This document shows positions 1-13,803 of a DNA stretch of 64,000 nt, one piece after another. The notes below the pieces were generated by a model. That model was not told the origin of the DNA and made no database searches. It saw only the letters and a program-made list of their open reading frames with translations. This DNA comes from an uncultured Pelagibacteraceae bacterium (GTDB lineage: Bacteria > Pseudomonadota > Alphaproteobacteria > Pelagibacterales > Pelagibacteraceae), in NCBI GenBank assembly GCA_902546085.1, contig CACCIO010000001.1, positions 1 through 64,000 of the forward strand. The letters run 5' to 3'. The translations under genes and the position numbers were made by a program. Each line of letters opens with the position of its first letter. Within the stretch, counting starts at the first letter, position 1.

Positions 1-924
1 GCTAGGTTTGATGATCGTATTACTGGAAAAATAGACGAGTTTTCACCAAATTCAAAAAAGGTTCATATTGATATCGATCCCTCATCAATTAATAAAATTA
101 TCAAGGTAGATCTTGCAATAGTTGGAGATGTTACAAGCGTTATTGGTAAAATTAATAAAACAATTTCAAAAAGTAAAAATGGTCATAGCAAATCAAATAA
201 ATCAAATATTGCTAAATGGTGGGAACAAATAGAAAAATGGAGAGAAAAAAATTCTCTTAATTTTGTTAATAGCGATGAAAGTATAAAACCACAACACGCT
301 GTTCAAAGACTTTATGAATTAACTAAGAGTAAAGACACTTATGTTACTACTGAGGTGGGGCAACATCAAATGTGGGCAGCTCAGCATTATAAATTTAATA
401 AACCAAACAGATGGATGACATCTGGTGGATTAGGTACTATGGGATATGGATTGCCAGCAGCTGTTGGAGTACAAATTGCTCATCCTGAAAAATTAGTAAT
501 TGATATTGCTGGAGAAGCTTCAGTTTTAATGACTATGCAAGAAATGTCTACAGCAGTTCAATACAATCTCCCTATTAAAATATTTATTTTAAACAATCAA
601 TATATGGGAATGGTAAGACAGTGGCAGGAATTACTGCATGAAAAAAATTATTCTGAAAGTTATTCAGAAGCATTACCAGATTTTATGAAAATGGCAGAAG
701 CTTATGGTTGCAAAGGAATTAAAGCTGACAATCCATCTGATCTTGATTATAAAATTCAAGAAATGATTGATTACGATGGACCTGTTATATTTGATTGCCA
801 TGTAGATCCTAATGAAAATTGCTTTCCAATGATCCCATCTGGAAAACCTCATAACCAAATGATCTTAGGTCCAAATGATCAAGAGAATAATAAAATTAAA
901 GGAAAAGGCAAAGCCCTAGTATAA
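1..924 (+). CDS. ilvB: Acetolactate synthase large subunit, 5'-truncated by window edge
   Basis: Frame 1 is open from base 1 (ARFDDRITGKI...) into the 355..924 ORF; ThDP-binding region GEASVLMTMQEMSTAVQYNLPIKIFILNNQYMGMVRQWQ; followed by ilvN. Confidence 0.93.
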   Translation, partial: ARFDDRITGKIDEFSPNSKKVHIDIDPSSINKIIKVDLAIVGDVTSVIGKINKTISKSKNGHSKSNKSNIAKWWEQIEKWREKNSLNFVNSDESIKPQHAVQRLYELTKSKDTYVTTEVGQHQMWAAQHYKFNKPNRWMTSGGLGTMGYGLPAAVGVQIAHPEKLVIDIAGEASVLMTMQEMSTAVQYNLPIKIFILNNQYMGMVRQWQELLHEKNYSESYSEALPDFMKMAEAYGCKGIKADNPSDLDYKIQEMIDYDGPVIFDCHVDPNENCFPMIPSGKPHNQMILGPNDQENNKIKGKGKALV

Positions 925-929
925 TAATA

Positions 930-1478
930 ATGCCTAAATCAAAGTCAGCTTACAGTATTCCTACAAAAAAACAAAAATCTGAGACTTATATTTTCGTTGT
1001 TTGGGTTGATAATGAAGCTGGGGTTCTTGCGAGAGTAGTCGGACTATTTTCAGGAAGGGGATATAATATTGAGTCATTAGCTGTAGCTGAAGTTGATGCT
1101 ATAAAAAATATTTCAAGAATAACAATTGTTACTACTGGAACACCTCAAGTAATAGATCAAATTAAACTACAGTTAACAAAGCTAGTGCCAGTTCATAAGG
1201 TTGCTGAATTTAAAAGAGAAGATAAAGATGTAATATTTAAAGAAATGGCTTTATTTAAAATTGTCGGTAAAAGAAATCAAATAGATAAATGTTTAAATGC
1301 TTGTAAAAAATTTAATCCAGTAATATTAGATGAAACAAAAACTTCAGCAGTAATTCAAATAACTGCTCTAAGAAGAGAAATTGATAAAATGAATAAAAAA
1401 TTAAAGCCCTTAGGACTTATTAGTACTTCGAGAACTGGGGCAGTAGCTATGACCAGAGGTGCTAAAATATTTAATTAA
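930..1478 (+). CDS. ilvN: Acetolactate synthase small (regulatory) subunit
   Basis: ACT-domain sequence VDNEAGVLARVVGLFSGRGYNIESLAVAEV, adjacent to ilvB. Confidence 0.93.
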   Translation: MPKSKSAYSIPTKKQKSETYIFVVWVDNEAGVLARVVGLFSGRGYNIESLAVAEVDAIKNISRITIVTTGTPQVIDQIKLQLTKLVPVHKVAEFKREDKDVIFKEMALFKIVGKRNQIDKCLNACKKFNPVILDETKTSAVIQITALRREIDKMNKKLKPLGLISTSRTGAVAMTRGAKIFN

Positions 1479-1496
1479 TTTAATAGGAGAAACGAT

Positions 1497-2518
<1,022 letters not shown>

Positions 2519-2588
2519 ATTTTATCAGTAAATTATTGCTACTATAATTCAATTATTTCACTTATACTTTTTTAAATAAATTTTAAAA

Positions 2589-4163
2589 ATGAGGGGAATA
2601 ATGAAGACTAAAAATATAGTAAGAATACTACTGTCATTAGTTCTAGTATTCGGATTTTCTTCAGCATGGGCAAAAACTATTAAATGGTCTATGCAAGGAG
2701 ACAGTTTAACACTAGATCCACATGCACAAAATGAGGGTCCAACTACTCAAGTATCAAGACAAGTTTACGAAGCTCTAGTTCAAAGAGGCTTGGATATGAA
2801 AATAGGGCCTGCTTTAGCAACAAAATGGAAAGCTACTGATCCAAATACATGGATTTTTACTTTAAGAGAAGATGCTAAGTTTTCAGATGGCTCAGGAATG
2901 ACATCTGCAGATGTTGTTTTTAGCATATTAAGAGCTAAGCAAAGAACATCTGATTTTAAAGAATACATCAGCACAGTTTCAAATGTTGAAGCGGTTGGAG
3001 ATTACTCAGTTAAAATAACAACAAGTAAACCTAACCCTATTCTTTTAAACCAACTATCAAACATTTTTATAATGTCTAAAGCTTGGTCAGAGAAAAACTT
3101 TGCAATGTCTCCACAAAATTGGGACGCAGGACAAGAAACTTTCTCTGCTACTAATGCTATGGGAACTGGTCCTTTTAAAATAACTTTAAGAGAACCAAAT
3201 ACTAAAACAGTGTTTAAAAGAAATAAACATTGGTGGGGTGAGATGAAGGACAAAAAAGTAACTCAAATTGAATTAATGCCTATAAAAAACGCAGCTACAA
3301 GAGTTGCAGCTTTATTATCAGGTGAAATTGATATAGTTACTGATGCTCCAGTTCAAGATTTAAAAAGAATTGGATCTTCTTCAGGTCATAAAGTTGAAAG
3401 TACAGCTCAAATGAGAACAATTTTCTTAGGTATGGATCAAGCAGCTGACAAATTAAGAACTGGAAATACAGGTGATAATCCATTCAAGAAAAAAGAAGTA
3501 AGACAAGCTCTTTATCAAGCAATTGATATAGAAGCGATCAAGAAAAAAGTTATGAGAGGTCTAAGTGAACCAGCAGGAATTATAACTTTCCCAGGTGTTA
3601 ATGGATATACAACTGATCTTGATAAAAGATTACCTTACGATGTTAATGCTGCAAAAAAACTTTTAGCTGATGCGGGTTATCCTAATGGTTTTGACGTTGA
3701 ACTTAGATGTCCTAATGACAGATATGTAAATGATGAAGCAATATGTACAGCTGTTGTTGGAATGTTGGGTAAAATTGGAGTTAATGTTAACTTATTTGCT
3801 CAAACTAAAAGTAAACACTTCAAAGAGCTAAAAGATGATCAAGGTGATTTCTATATGCTAGGATGGGGTGTTCCAACTTTAGATAGTCATTATGTTTTCC
3901 ATTACCTATATGAAAGTGGTGCCAGCTGGAACAAAGTTAACTTTAGTAACGCTGATGTTGATGCTGCAATTAGGGTTATGGAAGGTGAAGTTGATTTAGA
4001 TAAAAGAAATGCTGCAATTGCAAAAGCTTGGAAAATTGTAAAAGATGATATTTCTTATCTTCCTTTACATCACCAAGTAATTTCTTGGGCATCTAAAAGC
4101 AATGTTAATGTTCCTATCAGACCGAATAACGAACCGTTATTTAGAACTGCTAGTTTTAACTAA
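2589..4163 (+). CDS. ABC transporter substrate-binding protein, family 5 (peptide/oligopeptide type)
   Basis: Signal peptide; SMQGDSLTLDPHAQNEGPTTQVSRQVYEALV typical of DppA/OppA family; followed by two permeases and an ATPase. Confidence 0.9.
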   Translation: MRGIMKTKNIVRILLSLVLVFGFSSAWAKTIKWSMQGDSLTLDPHAQNEGPTTQVSRQVYEALVQRGLDMKIGPALATKWKATDPNTWIFTLREDAKFSDGSGMTSADVVFSILRAKQRTSDFKEYISTVSNVEAVGDYSVKITTSKPNPILLNQLSNIFIMSKAWSEKNFAMSPQNWDAGQETFSATNAMGTGPFKITLREPNTKTVFKRNKHWWGEMKDKKVTQIELMPIKNAATRVAALLSGEIDIVTDAPVQDLKRIGSSSGHKVESTAQMRTIFLGMDQAADKLRTGNTGDNPFKKKEVRQALYQAIDIEAIKKKVMRGLSEPAGIITFPGVNGYTTDLDKRLPYDVNAAKKLLADAGYPNGFDVELRCPNDRYVNDEAICTAVVGMLGKIGVNVNLFAQTKSKHFKELKDDQGDFYMLGWGVPTLDSHYVFHYLYESGASWNKVNFSNADVDAAIRVMEGEVDLDKRNAAIAKAWKIVKDDISYLPLHHQVISWASKSNVNVPIRPNNEPLFRTASFN

Positions 4164-4173
4164 ATAAAAATTA

Positions 4174-4207
4174 TTACAAGCCCTTTAAATTTTTAAAGGG
4201 CTTGTAA
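4174..4207 (+). terminator. Strong intergenic hairpin between SBP and permease (no T-tract)
   Basis: TTACAAGCCCTTTAAA tt TTTAAAGGGCTTGTAA, perfect 16-bp inverted repeat; not followed by a poly-T run. Confidence 0.6.
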
Positions 4208-4224
4208 GTTTAAACCTTCACAAA

Positions 4225-5208
4225 TTGATAAAATATTTTTTTAAAAGGCTGTTTCAATCTGCTTTGGTGATGTTGGTTGTCGCCTTTGTGTCTTTCTCTT
4301 TATTTAATTTTGTTGGAGATCCAATTAATAACATGGTTGGAGAAGAAACTTCTGATGAGGAAAGAGCAGAACTAAGAAAAACATTAGGCTTAATGGATCC
4401 AATTCATTTACAGTTTTCAAGATTTATAGTTAATGCTTCTAAGGGTGAATTTGGAATTTCATATCAATTAAGAAGGCCTGTTTCAGAATTAATAGTTGAA
4501 AGATTGCCTGCAACTATTGAACTAGTAGTTATTTCGGCACTAATTGCACTTGTAACAGGTACATTATTAGGAGTTTATACAGGTATAAATCGAAAAGGCT
4601 TTTTAAGTGATTTTGTCTTAGCCATCTCCTTATTGGGAGTTTCACTCCCAACATTTGTTATTGGAATATTATTTATATATTTGTTTGCGGTAATTTTAGG
4701 AATATTACCTTCTTTTGGAAGAGGAGAAGTTGTTGATTTAGGTTTTTGGACCACAGGTTTCTTAACAGCTTCAGGACTGAAAGCAATTATACTTCCTTCA
4801 GTAACATTAAGTCTTTTCCAAATGACTTATATTATCAGACTTGTGCGAGCAGAGATGATGGAAATACTACAAACAGATTATATTAAATTTGCACGTGCTA
4901 GAGGCATTAGTGAAAATAGTATCAAGTATAAACATGCATTAAAAAATGGATTGATACCAGTAATAACTATAGCAGGAATAAATATTGGAACTCTAATTGC
5001 TTTTTCAATTATTACTGAGACTGTTTTTCAATGGCCTGGTATGGGCTTTTTATTTATTCAAGCAGTCCAATTCGTCGATATACCAATTATGTCAGCTTAT
5101 TTAGTTTTTATAGCTTTTGTTTTCGTGATGATAAATTTTATAGTTGATATTCTTTATTATTTAATTGATCCAAGAATAAGAGTTAAGGGAGATGTTGCAA
5201 GTGGATAA
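4225..5208 (+). CDS. Peptide ABC transporter permease (DppB-like), TTG start
   Basis: BPD transmembrane protein; GxxLGVYTG..., EAA-like motif RARGISENSIKYKHALKNGLIPVITI. Confidence 0.9.
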   Translation: MIKYFFKRLFQSALVMLVVAFVSFSLFNFVGDPINNMVGEETSDEERAELRKTLGLMDPIHLQFSRFIVNASKGEFGISYQLRRPVSELIVERLPATIELVVISALIALVTGTLLGVYTGINRKGFLSDFVLAISLLGVSLPTFVIGILFIYLFAVILGILPSFGRGEVVDLGFWTTGFLTASGLKAIILPSVTLSLFQMTYIIRLVRAEMMEILQTDYIKFARARGISENSIKYKHALKNGLIPVITIAGINIGTLIAFSIITETVFQWPGMGFLFIQAVQFVDIPIMSAYLVFIAFVFVMINFIVDILYYLIDPRIRVKGDVASG

Positions 5209-6130
5209 CAAATCACTAAACACTTGGGAAAGAATTAAAGATAGCGATGTTTATCATAGCTTCATAAATTCTCCTACTGCGATTGTATCATCTACTATTT
5301 TGTTTATAATTTTTTTCTGTTCTTTTTTTGTTGAGCTAATAACACCTTATAATCCTTTTGATCCTTCGTCTCTATCACTGATGGATGCATTCACTCCACC
5401 ATCATGGACAGAAGATGGTCTTGCTAAATTTATTTTAGGTACTGATGGACAAGGAAGAGACATGTTGTCTACAATTTTATACGGATGTAGAATTTCTCTG
5501 ATTGTAGGTTTTTCTGCAATAATCTTTAGTTTAATTCTTGGAGTTGGATTGGGATTAACAGCTGGATTTTTTGGTGGAAAATACGAAATGATAGTAATGA
5601 GATTAACAGATGTTCAGTTAACAGTACCAAGTATTTTGATGGCATTGTTGGTTGATGGAATAGCAAGAGGATTAATCTCAAGAGAGATGCATGATGAAAT
5701 GGCAATTTATGTTTTAATATTTGCTATTGGAATTTCAGAGTGGCCACAATTTGCAAGAGTTTCTAGAGCTGCAACTTTAGTAGAAAAAAATAAAGATTAT
5801 GTTTCAGCATCAACAATAATTGGGGTTTCAAATATTATTATAATGTTTAAACATATCTTGCCAAATATTTTAAGACCAGTATTAGTAATCGGAACTATTG
5901 GTTTAGCTCTTGCTATTTTAGCTGAGTCTACTTTAAGTTTTTTAGGAGTTGGTGTACCTCCAACAACACCTTCTTTGGGGACATTGATACGACTTGGTAA
6001 CGACTTTTTATTTTCAGGAGAGTGGTGGATAACTTTTTTTCCAGCAATTTTCTTAGTTATTTTAGCATTTTCAATTAATTTATTAGGGGATTGGATGAGA
6101 GATACTCTAAATCCAAAATTAAAAAAATGA
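5192..6130 (+). CDS. Peptide ABC transporter permease (DppC-like)
   Basis: LGTDGQGRDMLSTILYGCRISLIVG motif; overlaps dppB stop. Confidence 0.9.
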   Translation: MLQVDNKSLNTWERIKDSDVYHSFINSPTAIVSSTILFIIFFCSFFVELITPYNPFDPSSLSLMDAFTPPSWTEDGLAKFILGTDGQGRDMLSTILYGCRISLIVGFSAIIFSLILGVGLGLTAGFFGGKYEMIVMRLTDVQLTVPSILMALLVDGIARGLISREMHDEMAIYVLIFAIGISEWPQFARVSRAATLVEKNKDYVSASTIIGVSNIIIMFKHILPNILRPVLVIGTIGLALAILAESTLSFLGVGVPPTTPSLGTLIRLGNDFLFSGEWWITFFPAIFLVILAFSINLLGDWMRDTLNPKLKK

Positions 6131-7809
6131 CATTTTTAAAAATAAATAATCTTAGTGTTGATTACCAAATGAGGAAAGAAACAGTTTACGCTGCGAAAAA
6201 TGTAAATATTGAAGTTAATAAAGGAGAAATTTTAGGATTAGTTGGAGAGTCTGGATCAGGAAAAAGTACAGTAGGAAACGCTATTATAAATTTAATTGAT
6301 CAACCAGGTAAGGTATCTAGTGGGTCAGTTATTTTAGGTGATCTTAACATTCATGAAAATTCTGAAAGCATTGTTAAATACAGGGGAAATAAAATTGGAT
6401 TGATATTTCAAGATCCTCAAACTTCACTTAATCCAATTCTTACAGTGGGTGAACAGTTAATTGAAACAATTCAAACTCATCTTAAATTAAGTAAAGAAGA
6501 TGCCAAAAATAAATCTATAAATCTATTAAAAGAAGTTGGCATTAAAGATGCGGAGACAAGATTTGATAATTATCCTCACCAATTCTCAGGTGGAATGAGA
6601 CAGCGAGTAGTAATTTCTTTAGCTTTGTGTTGTGAGCCAGAATTATTAATTGCAGATGAGCCAACAACGGCATTAGATGTATCAATTCAGTCTCAGATTT
6701 TGGAACTTATTAAAAAATTAACAAAAGAAAGAAACCTCGCAGTCATCTTAATTACTCACGATATGGGGGTTATAGCTGAGACTGCAGACCGAGTTGCAGT
6801 TATGAAAAGTGGTAATTTAGTTGAAATAGGCGAAACAAAAAAAATATTAACTAATCCGCAAGAAAATTATACTAAAAGTTTAGTAACTTCAGTTCCACCA
6901 ACTAACAAAAAAATTTCAAGATTTGTAATAGTTGAAAAAGAAAACAGTGACAAAAAAGAAAATAATATCAAAATATTAAATAGATGGACAAAAAAAGAAA
7001 TAATAGATCAAGATTTAGTACAGATTAAAAATTTGAGTAAAAGTTTTGATGATAATTTTTTTACAGAAAGTTCTAAGAATTCTGTGATGGCTGTTAACGA
7101 TGTTTCTTTTGACATAAAAGAAGGTGAGTCTTTTGGCTTAGTAGGAGAAAGTGGAAGTGGAAAATCTACAATTGCAAAGATGATTGTAAATTTATTTAAA
7201 CCTACTTCTGGAGATGTCTTTTTTGACAAAGTTTGTATTACAAAAATAAGACAAAGATCAGAATTGATGGAATTTAGAAAACAAATACAAATGATATTTC
7301 AAGATCCTTATTCTTCACTAAATGGAAGATTAAAAGTAAAAGATATAATTGCAGAACCAATCACACTCCATAACCCATCTATATCAAATATAGATTTAAA
7401 TAATTATATTTTTGATTTACTTGAGTCTGTAGAATTAACTCAAAAATCTGCAGATCGATATCCACATGAATTTTCAGGAGGACAGAAACAGAGAATATCA
7501 ATCGCAAGAGCGCTTGCGACACAACCAAGACTTTTGGTTTGTGACGAACCTACATCTGCTTTGGATGTAAGTATCCAAGCCCAAATATTAAATTTACTTA
7601 AAGATCTACAAGAACAATTAAATTTAACAATTTTATTTATTAGCCACGATCTACCGGTCGTTAGACAAATGTGTGATAGAATTGCAGTCTTAAAAGATGG
7701 CAAATTGTGTGAGGTTTCAAACAGTGAGGATTTATTTTTAAAACCCAGCCATGAATATACGAAAGAGCTTTTACGATTAATGCCTAAAATTGAGTCTATT
7801 TATAATTAA
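6127..7809 (+). CDS. Peptide ABC transporter ATP-binding protein, fused DppD-DppF (two NBDs)
   Basis: Two Walker A motifs (GESGSGKST twice), two signature motifs (FSGGMRQR, FSGGQKQR); ATGA overlap with upstream permease suggests start 6127 rather than 6091. Confidence 0.92.
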   Translation: MTFLKINNLSVDYQMRKETVYAAKNVNIEVNKGEILGLVGESGSGKSTVGNAIINLIDQPGKVSSGSVILGDLNIHENSESIVKYRGNKIGLIFQDPQTSLNPILTVGEQLIETIQTHLKLSKEDAKNKSINLLKEVGIKDAETRFDNYPHQFSGGMRQRVVISLALCCEPELLIADEPTTALDVSIQSQILELIKKLTKERNLAVILITHDMGVIAETADRVAVMKSGNLVEIGETKKILTNPQENYTKSLVTSVPPTNKKISRFVIVEKENSDKKENNIKILNRWTKKEIIDQDLVQIKNLSKSFDDNFFTESSKNSVMAVNDVSFDIKEGESFGLVGESGSGKSTIAKMIVNLFKPTSGDVFFDKVCITKIRQRSELMEFRKQIQMIFQDPYSSLNGRLKVKDIIAEPITLHNPSISNIDLNNYIFDLLESVELTQKSADRYPHEFSGGQKQRISIARALATQPRLLVCDEPTSALDVSIQAQILNLLKDLQEQLNLTILFISHDLPVVRQMCDRIAVLKDGKLCEVSNSEDLFLKPSHEYTKELLRLMPKIESIYN

Positions 7810-7910
7810 TTTTTCGTAAGCTTAAAATGGTCCATTAAAGGAGATTTCTTAACTAATTATTTTGCAATCTCTCTCATAGATTGTATTATAGATTTTCTAA
7901 AAATTTAGTT

Positions 7911-10516
<2,606 letters not shown>

Positions 10517-10521
10517 GAAAA

Positions 10522-11370
10522 ATGGCTGCTGGCAGAGACGACTTTGTAATTGCTATTAGGTCAGCTTTTTTAAAAAAAAAAGATAAACAAAAATTTTCGT
10601 TACTCACTCTAATTTTTGTATCAATTTTTGTAATTTTCTTAAGTAATCTTAATTTTAAAGCAATTCAATTTGTTAAAGTAGGAGTCAACGAAATAATTTA
10701 TAGATCATCCCATATAGTATCAATTCCGGAAAATAAATTAAAAGAGATTACCTTTAAATTCAAATCACATATGGACTTATATGAAAGTCATGAGAAAGAA
10801 CTAATAAAAATAGAAAATTCTGAGAAACTAAAATTAAAAAATGATTTTTTAATTGCAGAAAATAAAAAGCTTAGAGAGTTACTTGATGAAAGTATAAATT
10901 CACAGGAAATATTTGCCAGAGTTTTAATTGATAAAGACAGTCCATACCTCAAATCAGTAGTTTTAAATAAAGGTACAAAAGATAAAGTGAAAATTGGAAT
11001 GGCTGTTATAGATGAGGTTTATTTGGTGGGACAAATTATTGAGGTAAATTATACCAACTCTAGAGCGTTACTTTTGTCTGACCTAAATAGCAAAATACCA
11101 TCTGTTTTAGAACCAGATGATATACAGGTTGTAGTTTCTGGAACAGGAAGTAATTTTGGAACTATCGAACATACTCAAATTGATTATAAAGATATATTTA
11201 ATAATAAAGAAATTATTGTCTACACATCTGGACTCGGGGGTCTATTTAAGCCTGGGATACCTATAGGAAAAATAGATTATAGTTCAGACGGACAAATTAA
11301 TTTTTTTTCTGACTTCACTCAGTTGAATTATGTAAAAATTGTCTCATATAAATTTGGTGGAGAAAAATAA
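10522..11370 (+). CDS. mreC: Rod shape-determining protein MreC
   Basis: Position after mreB; single TM plus beta domain with ARVLIDKDSPYLKSVVLNKGTKDKVKIGMAV. Confidence 0.9.
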   Translation: MAAGRDDFVIAIRSAFLKKKDKQKFSLLTLIFVSIFVIFLSNLNFKAIQFVKVGVNEIIYRSSHIVSIPENKLKEITFKFKSHMDLYESHEKELIKIENSEKLKLKNDFLIAENKKLRELLDESINSQEIFARVLIDKDSPYLKSVVLNKGTKDKVKIGMAVIDEVYLVGQIIEVNYTNSRALLLSDLNSKIPSVLEPDDIQVVVSGTGSNFGTIEHTQIDYKDIFNNKEIIVYTSGLGGLFKPGIPIGKIDYSSDGQINFFSDFTQLNYVKIVSYKFGGEK

Positions 11371-11888
11371 TGTCATCACTAAACAAAAGTCCCTTTTTGA
11401 GAATATTTTTATCTTATCTGCCTATAATAATATTATTTTTTTCTGTATTTAATGAATTTGATTTTAATTATTTAGAACTTGATTACTTTGCTTTTAATTT
11501 TGTTCATTTGTTAATTTTTTTTTGGACTTTAAGAAACCCAGATCAATTGGGTTATCTTGCAATTTTTTTCGCAGGTATAATTAATGACGTTGTTATTGGC
11601 ATACCAATAGGAATTAGTAGTTTTTGTTATCTTATTCTTTGCTCAGTAACAGCTTATATAAGAAACATTACTTTAACTCCAAACTTCATGAAGGACTGGA
11701 TATCATTATTATTTACAATTTTATTAATAAACTCAATTCAAGTAATTATTTTGGATTTGGTCTTTTTAATTAAAGTTGATTACACTAATTATTTAATTAA
11801 TTCTGGATTTACCTTTTTATTTTATCCAATATTTTTTATATTTTTTAATTTTTTAAACGAGAAAATTTCATATCAAACAAATGATTAA
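11370..11888 (+). CDS. mreD: MreD-like membrane protein
   Basis: 172 aa hydrophobic protein between mreC and PBP2 genes; position-based plus topology. Confidence 0.75.
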   Translation: MSSLNKSPFLRIFLSYLPIIILFFSVFNEFDFNYLELDYFAFNFVHLLIFFWTLRNPDQLGYLAIFFAGIINDVVIGIPIGISSFCYLILCSVTAYIRNITLTPNFMKDWISLLFTILLINSIQVIILDLVFLIKVDYTNYLINSGFTFLFYPIFFIFFNFLNEKISYQTND

Positions 11889-13803
11889 ATCTAATTCAGG
11901 AATAAGAAAAACTGATGTAATTAATAGACGAATGTTCATAATTGGTGCAGCAAAAGTAGTAGTTTTTGCTGCCATCGTTGCCCGTTTATTTTCTCTTCAA
12001 ATAAACGAAAATAAAAAATATCTTACTCTGTCAGATAAGAATAGAATTAGAGAGTGGAAACTCCCACCCACTAGAGGAAATATAGTTGATTATTTTGGAA
12101 ATGTAATTGCAGGTAATTTAAAAGTTTACCAATTACATATAATTCCAGAGCAAGTTGAGAATTTCAATTATTTACTAGTTAGATTGAAAAAACTTTTAAA
12201 TCTTAGCGACAAAAAAATTACAAGAATAAACAAATTAAAGGCAGAGCTAAAACCATGGGATAGCATTATTGTTTCTGAAAATTTAAGCTGGAGTCAATTT
12301 GTGAAAATAAACAATTATTTATACGATCTTGTAGGCATTAAACCTGTAATGACAATCTCCAGGAATTATCCATTTAAGGATGTTTATACTCATGTCCTAG
12401 GATATGTGAGTCAACCAAATGAACAAGAAATTTTAGACAATCAAATTATCCAAGAAAGATTTGTACCTGGGATGAAAATTGGAAAACTTGGCTTAGAGAA
12501 AAGACTTGAAAATTATTTAATAGGAACAAATGCAATTCAAAGATATGAAGTTAATGCTTATGGTAAAAGAATTAATCAACTTGAGCATCAAAAAGGTGAG
12601 CAAGGATCAAAAATTCGTTTGACTGTAGATACAGAAATACAAAAAGCTTGTGCAGAATTGTTAAATGAAAAAGCAGGATCAATAAGTGTAATGGATATTT
12701 ATACAGGAGATATAATTGCAATGTATTCATCTCCATCTTATGATCCAAATTTATTTTTATTCGGTATAAGTCAAGATGAATGGCAATTAATTAGAAACAA
12801 CCCCTTAAAACCTTTGATTAATAAAACTCTTTCAGGTCTATACTCCCCAGGCTCAACTATTAAACCAATCGTTGCTCTCTCAGCTTTAGAAAACAAAGTT
12901 ATTGATACAAAATTTAAAGTTAAATGCACAGGAAAGATGGAGCTATATGGACAAACATTTCATTGTTGGAAGGAAAAAGGACATGGTTGGGTTAGTTTGA
13001 AAAATGCAATGAAACAATCTTGTGATACATATTTTTATGAAGTTGCAAGATTGTTAGGTGTTGATCGATTGAATATTACAGCTGAAAAGTTTGGTTTAGG
13101 TAAAAAAGTACTTGGTCAATATTTTGAGAATGAGAAGAAAGGATTATTCCCAAATACAAAATGGAAAAAAAATAATCTTGGAAAGGGTTGGGTATTAGGA
13201 GAAACTTTAATCACAGGCATTGGTCAAGGCTATATACAATCAACGCCACTACAGCTTTGCATGATGACAGCTCAAATAGCGAATGGTGGATATAAAATCA
13301 AACCAAAAATAATTGTAGATAGCAACCCAGTATCTTACGAAGATGCAAAGCAATCAATGGAAAGTGGTCTATTATTTGACACTAACTCTGAGACCTTGTT
13401 GGACAAAAAGTTATTTAAAGATAAAAAAAATATTAAGATTGTTCAAGAAGCTATGTTCAGTTCAACAAATGAGAGATTTGGAACTTCTTATAAATCAAGA
13501 ATTGATGATCCTAAGTATCAATTTGCAGGAAAAACTGGAACAGCGCAGGTTAAGAGAATAAGCAAAAGAGAAAGAGAATTAGATTTAGAATTAGAGCAAA
13601 TACCTTACAAAGATAGAGACCATGCATTATATGTTGCTTATGGTCCATATATAAATCCAAGATATGCTCTAAGTATAATTGTTGAACATGGTGGATCTGG
13701 AAGTAAAGCAGCAGCACCTATTGCAAAAAAATTATTTAAATTAATTATTGATAGACATGAATTAAGAGAACAGCAGTCAAATTTTGAAAGGATTACTATT
13801 TAA
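11881..13803 (+). CDS. mrdA: Penicillin-binding protein 2
   Basis: LPPTRGNIVDYFGNVIAGN, SPGSTIKP (SxxK), SCD motif, KTGTAQ. Confidence 0.95.
   Translation: MIKSNSGIRKTDVINRRMFIIGAAKVVVFAAIVARLFSLQINENKKYLTLSDKNRIREWKLPPTRGNIVDYFGNVIAGNLKVYQLHIIPEQVENFNYLLVRLKKLLNLSDKKITRINKLKAELKPWDSIIVSENLSWSQFVKINNYLYDLVGIKPVMTISRNYPFKDVYTHVLGYVSQPNEQEILDNQIIQERFVPGMKIGKLGLEKRLENYLIGTNAIQRYEVNAYGKRINQLEHQKGEQGSKIRLTVDTEIQKACAELLNEKAGSISVMDIYTGDIIAMYSSPSYDPNLFLFGISQDEWQLIRNNPLKPLINKTLSGLYSPGSTIKPIVALSALENKVIDTKFKVKCTGKMELYGQTFHCWKEKGHGWVSLKNAMKQSCDTYFYEVARLLGVDRLNITAEKFGLGKKVLGQYFENEKKGLFPNTKWKKNNLGKGWVLGETLITGIGQGYIQSTPLQLCMMTAQIANGGYKIKPKIIVDSNPVSYEDAKQSMESGLLFDTNSETLLDKKLFKDKKNIKIVQEAMFSSTNERFGTSYKSRIDDPKYQFAGKTGTAQVKRISKRERELDLELEQIPYKDRDHALYVAYGPYINPRYALSIIVEHGGSGSKAAAPIAKKLFKLIIDRHELREQQSNFERITI

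Noticed and set aside
7865-7883. Small CAATCT/AGATTG hairpin upstream of leuA, considered as a leucine attenuator
   Set aside because: Only 6 bp, no T-tract and no leucine-rich leader peptide; chance level in AT-rich DNA.
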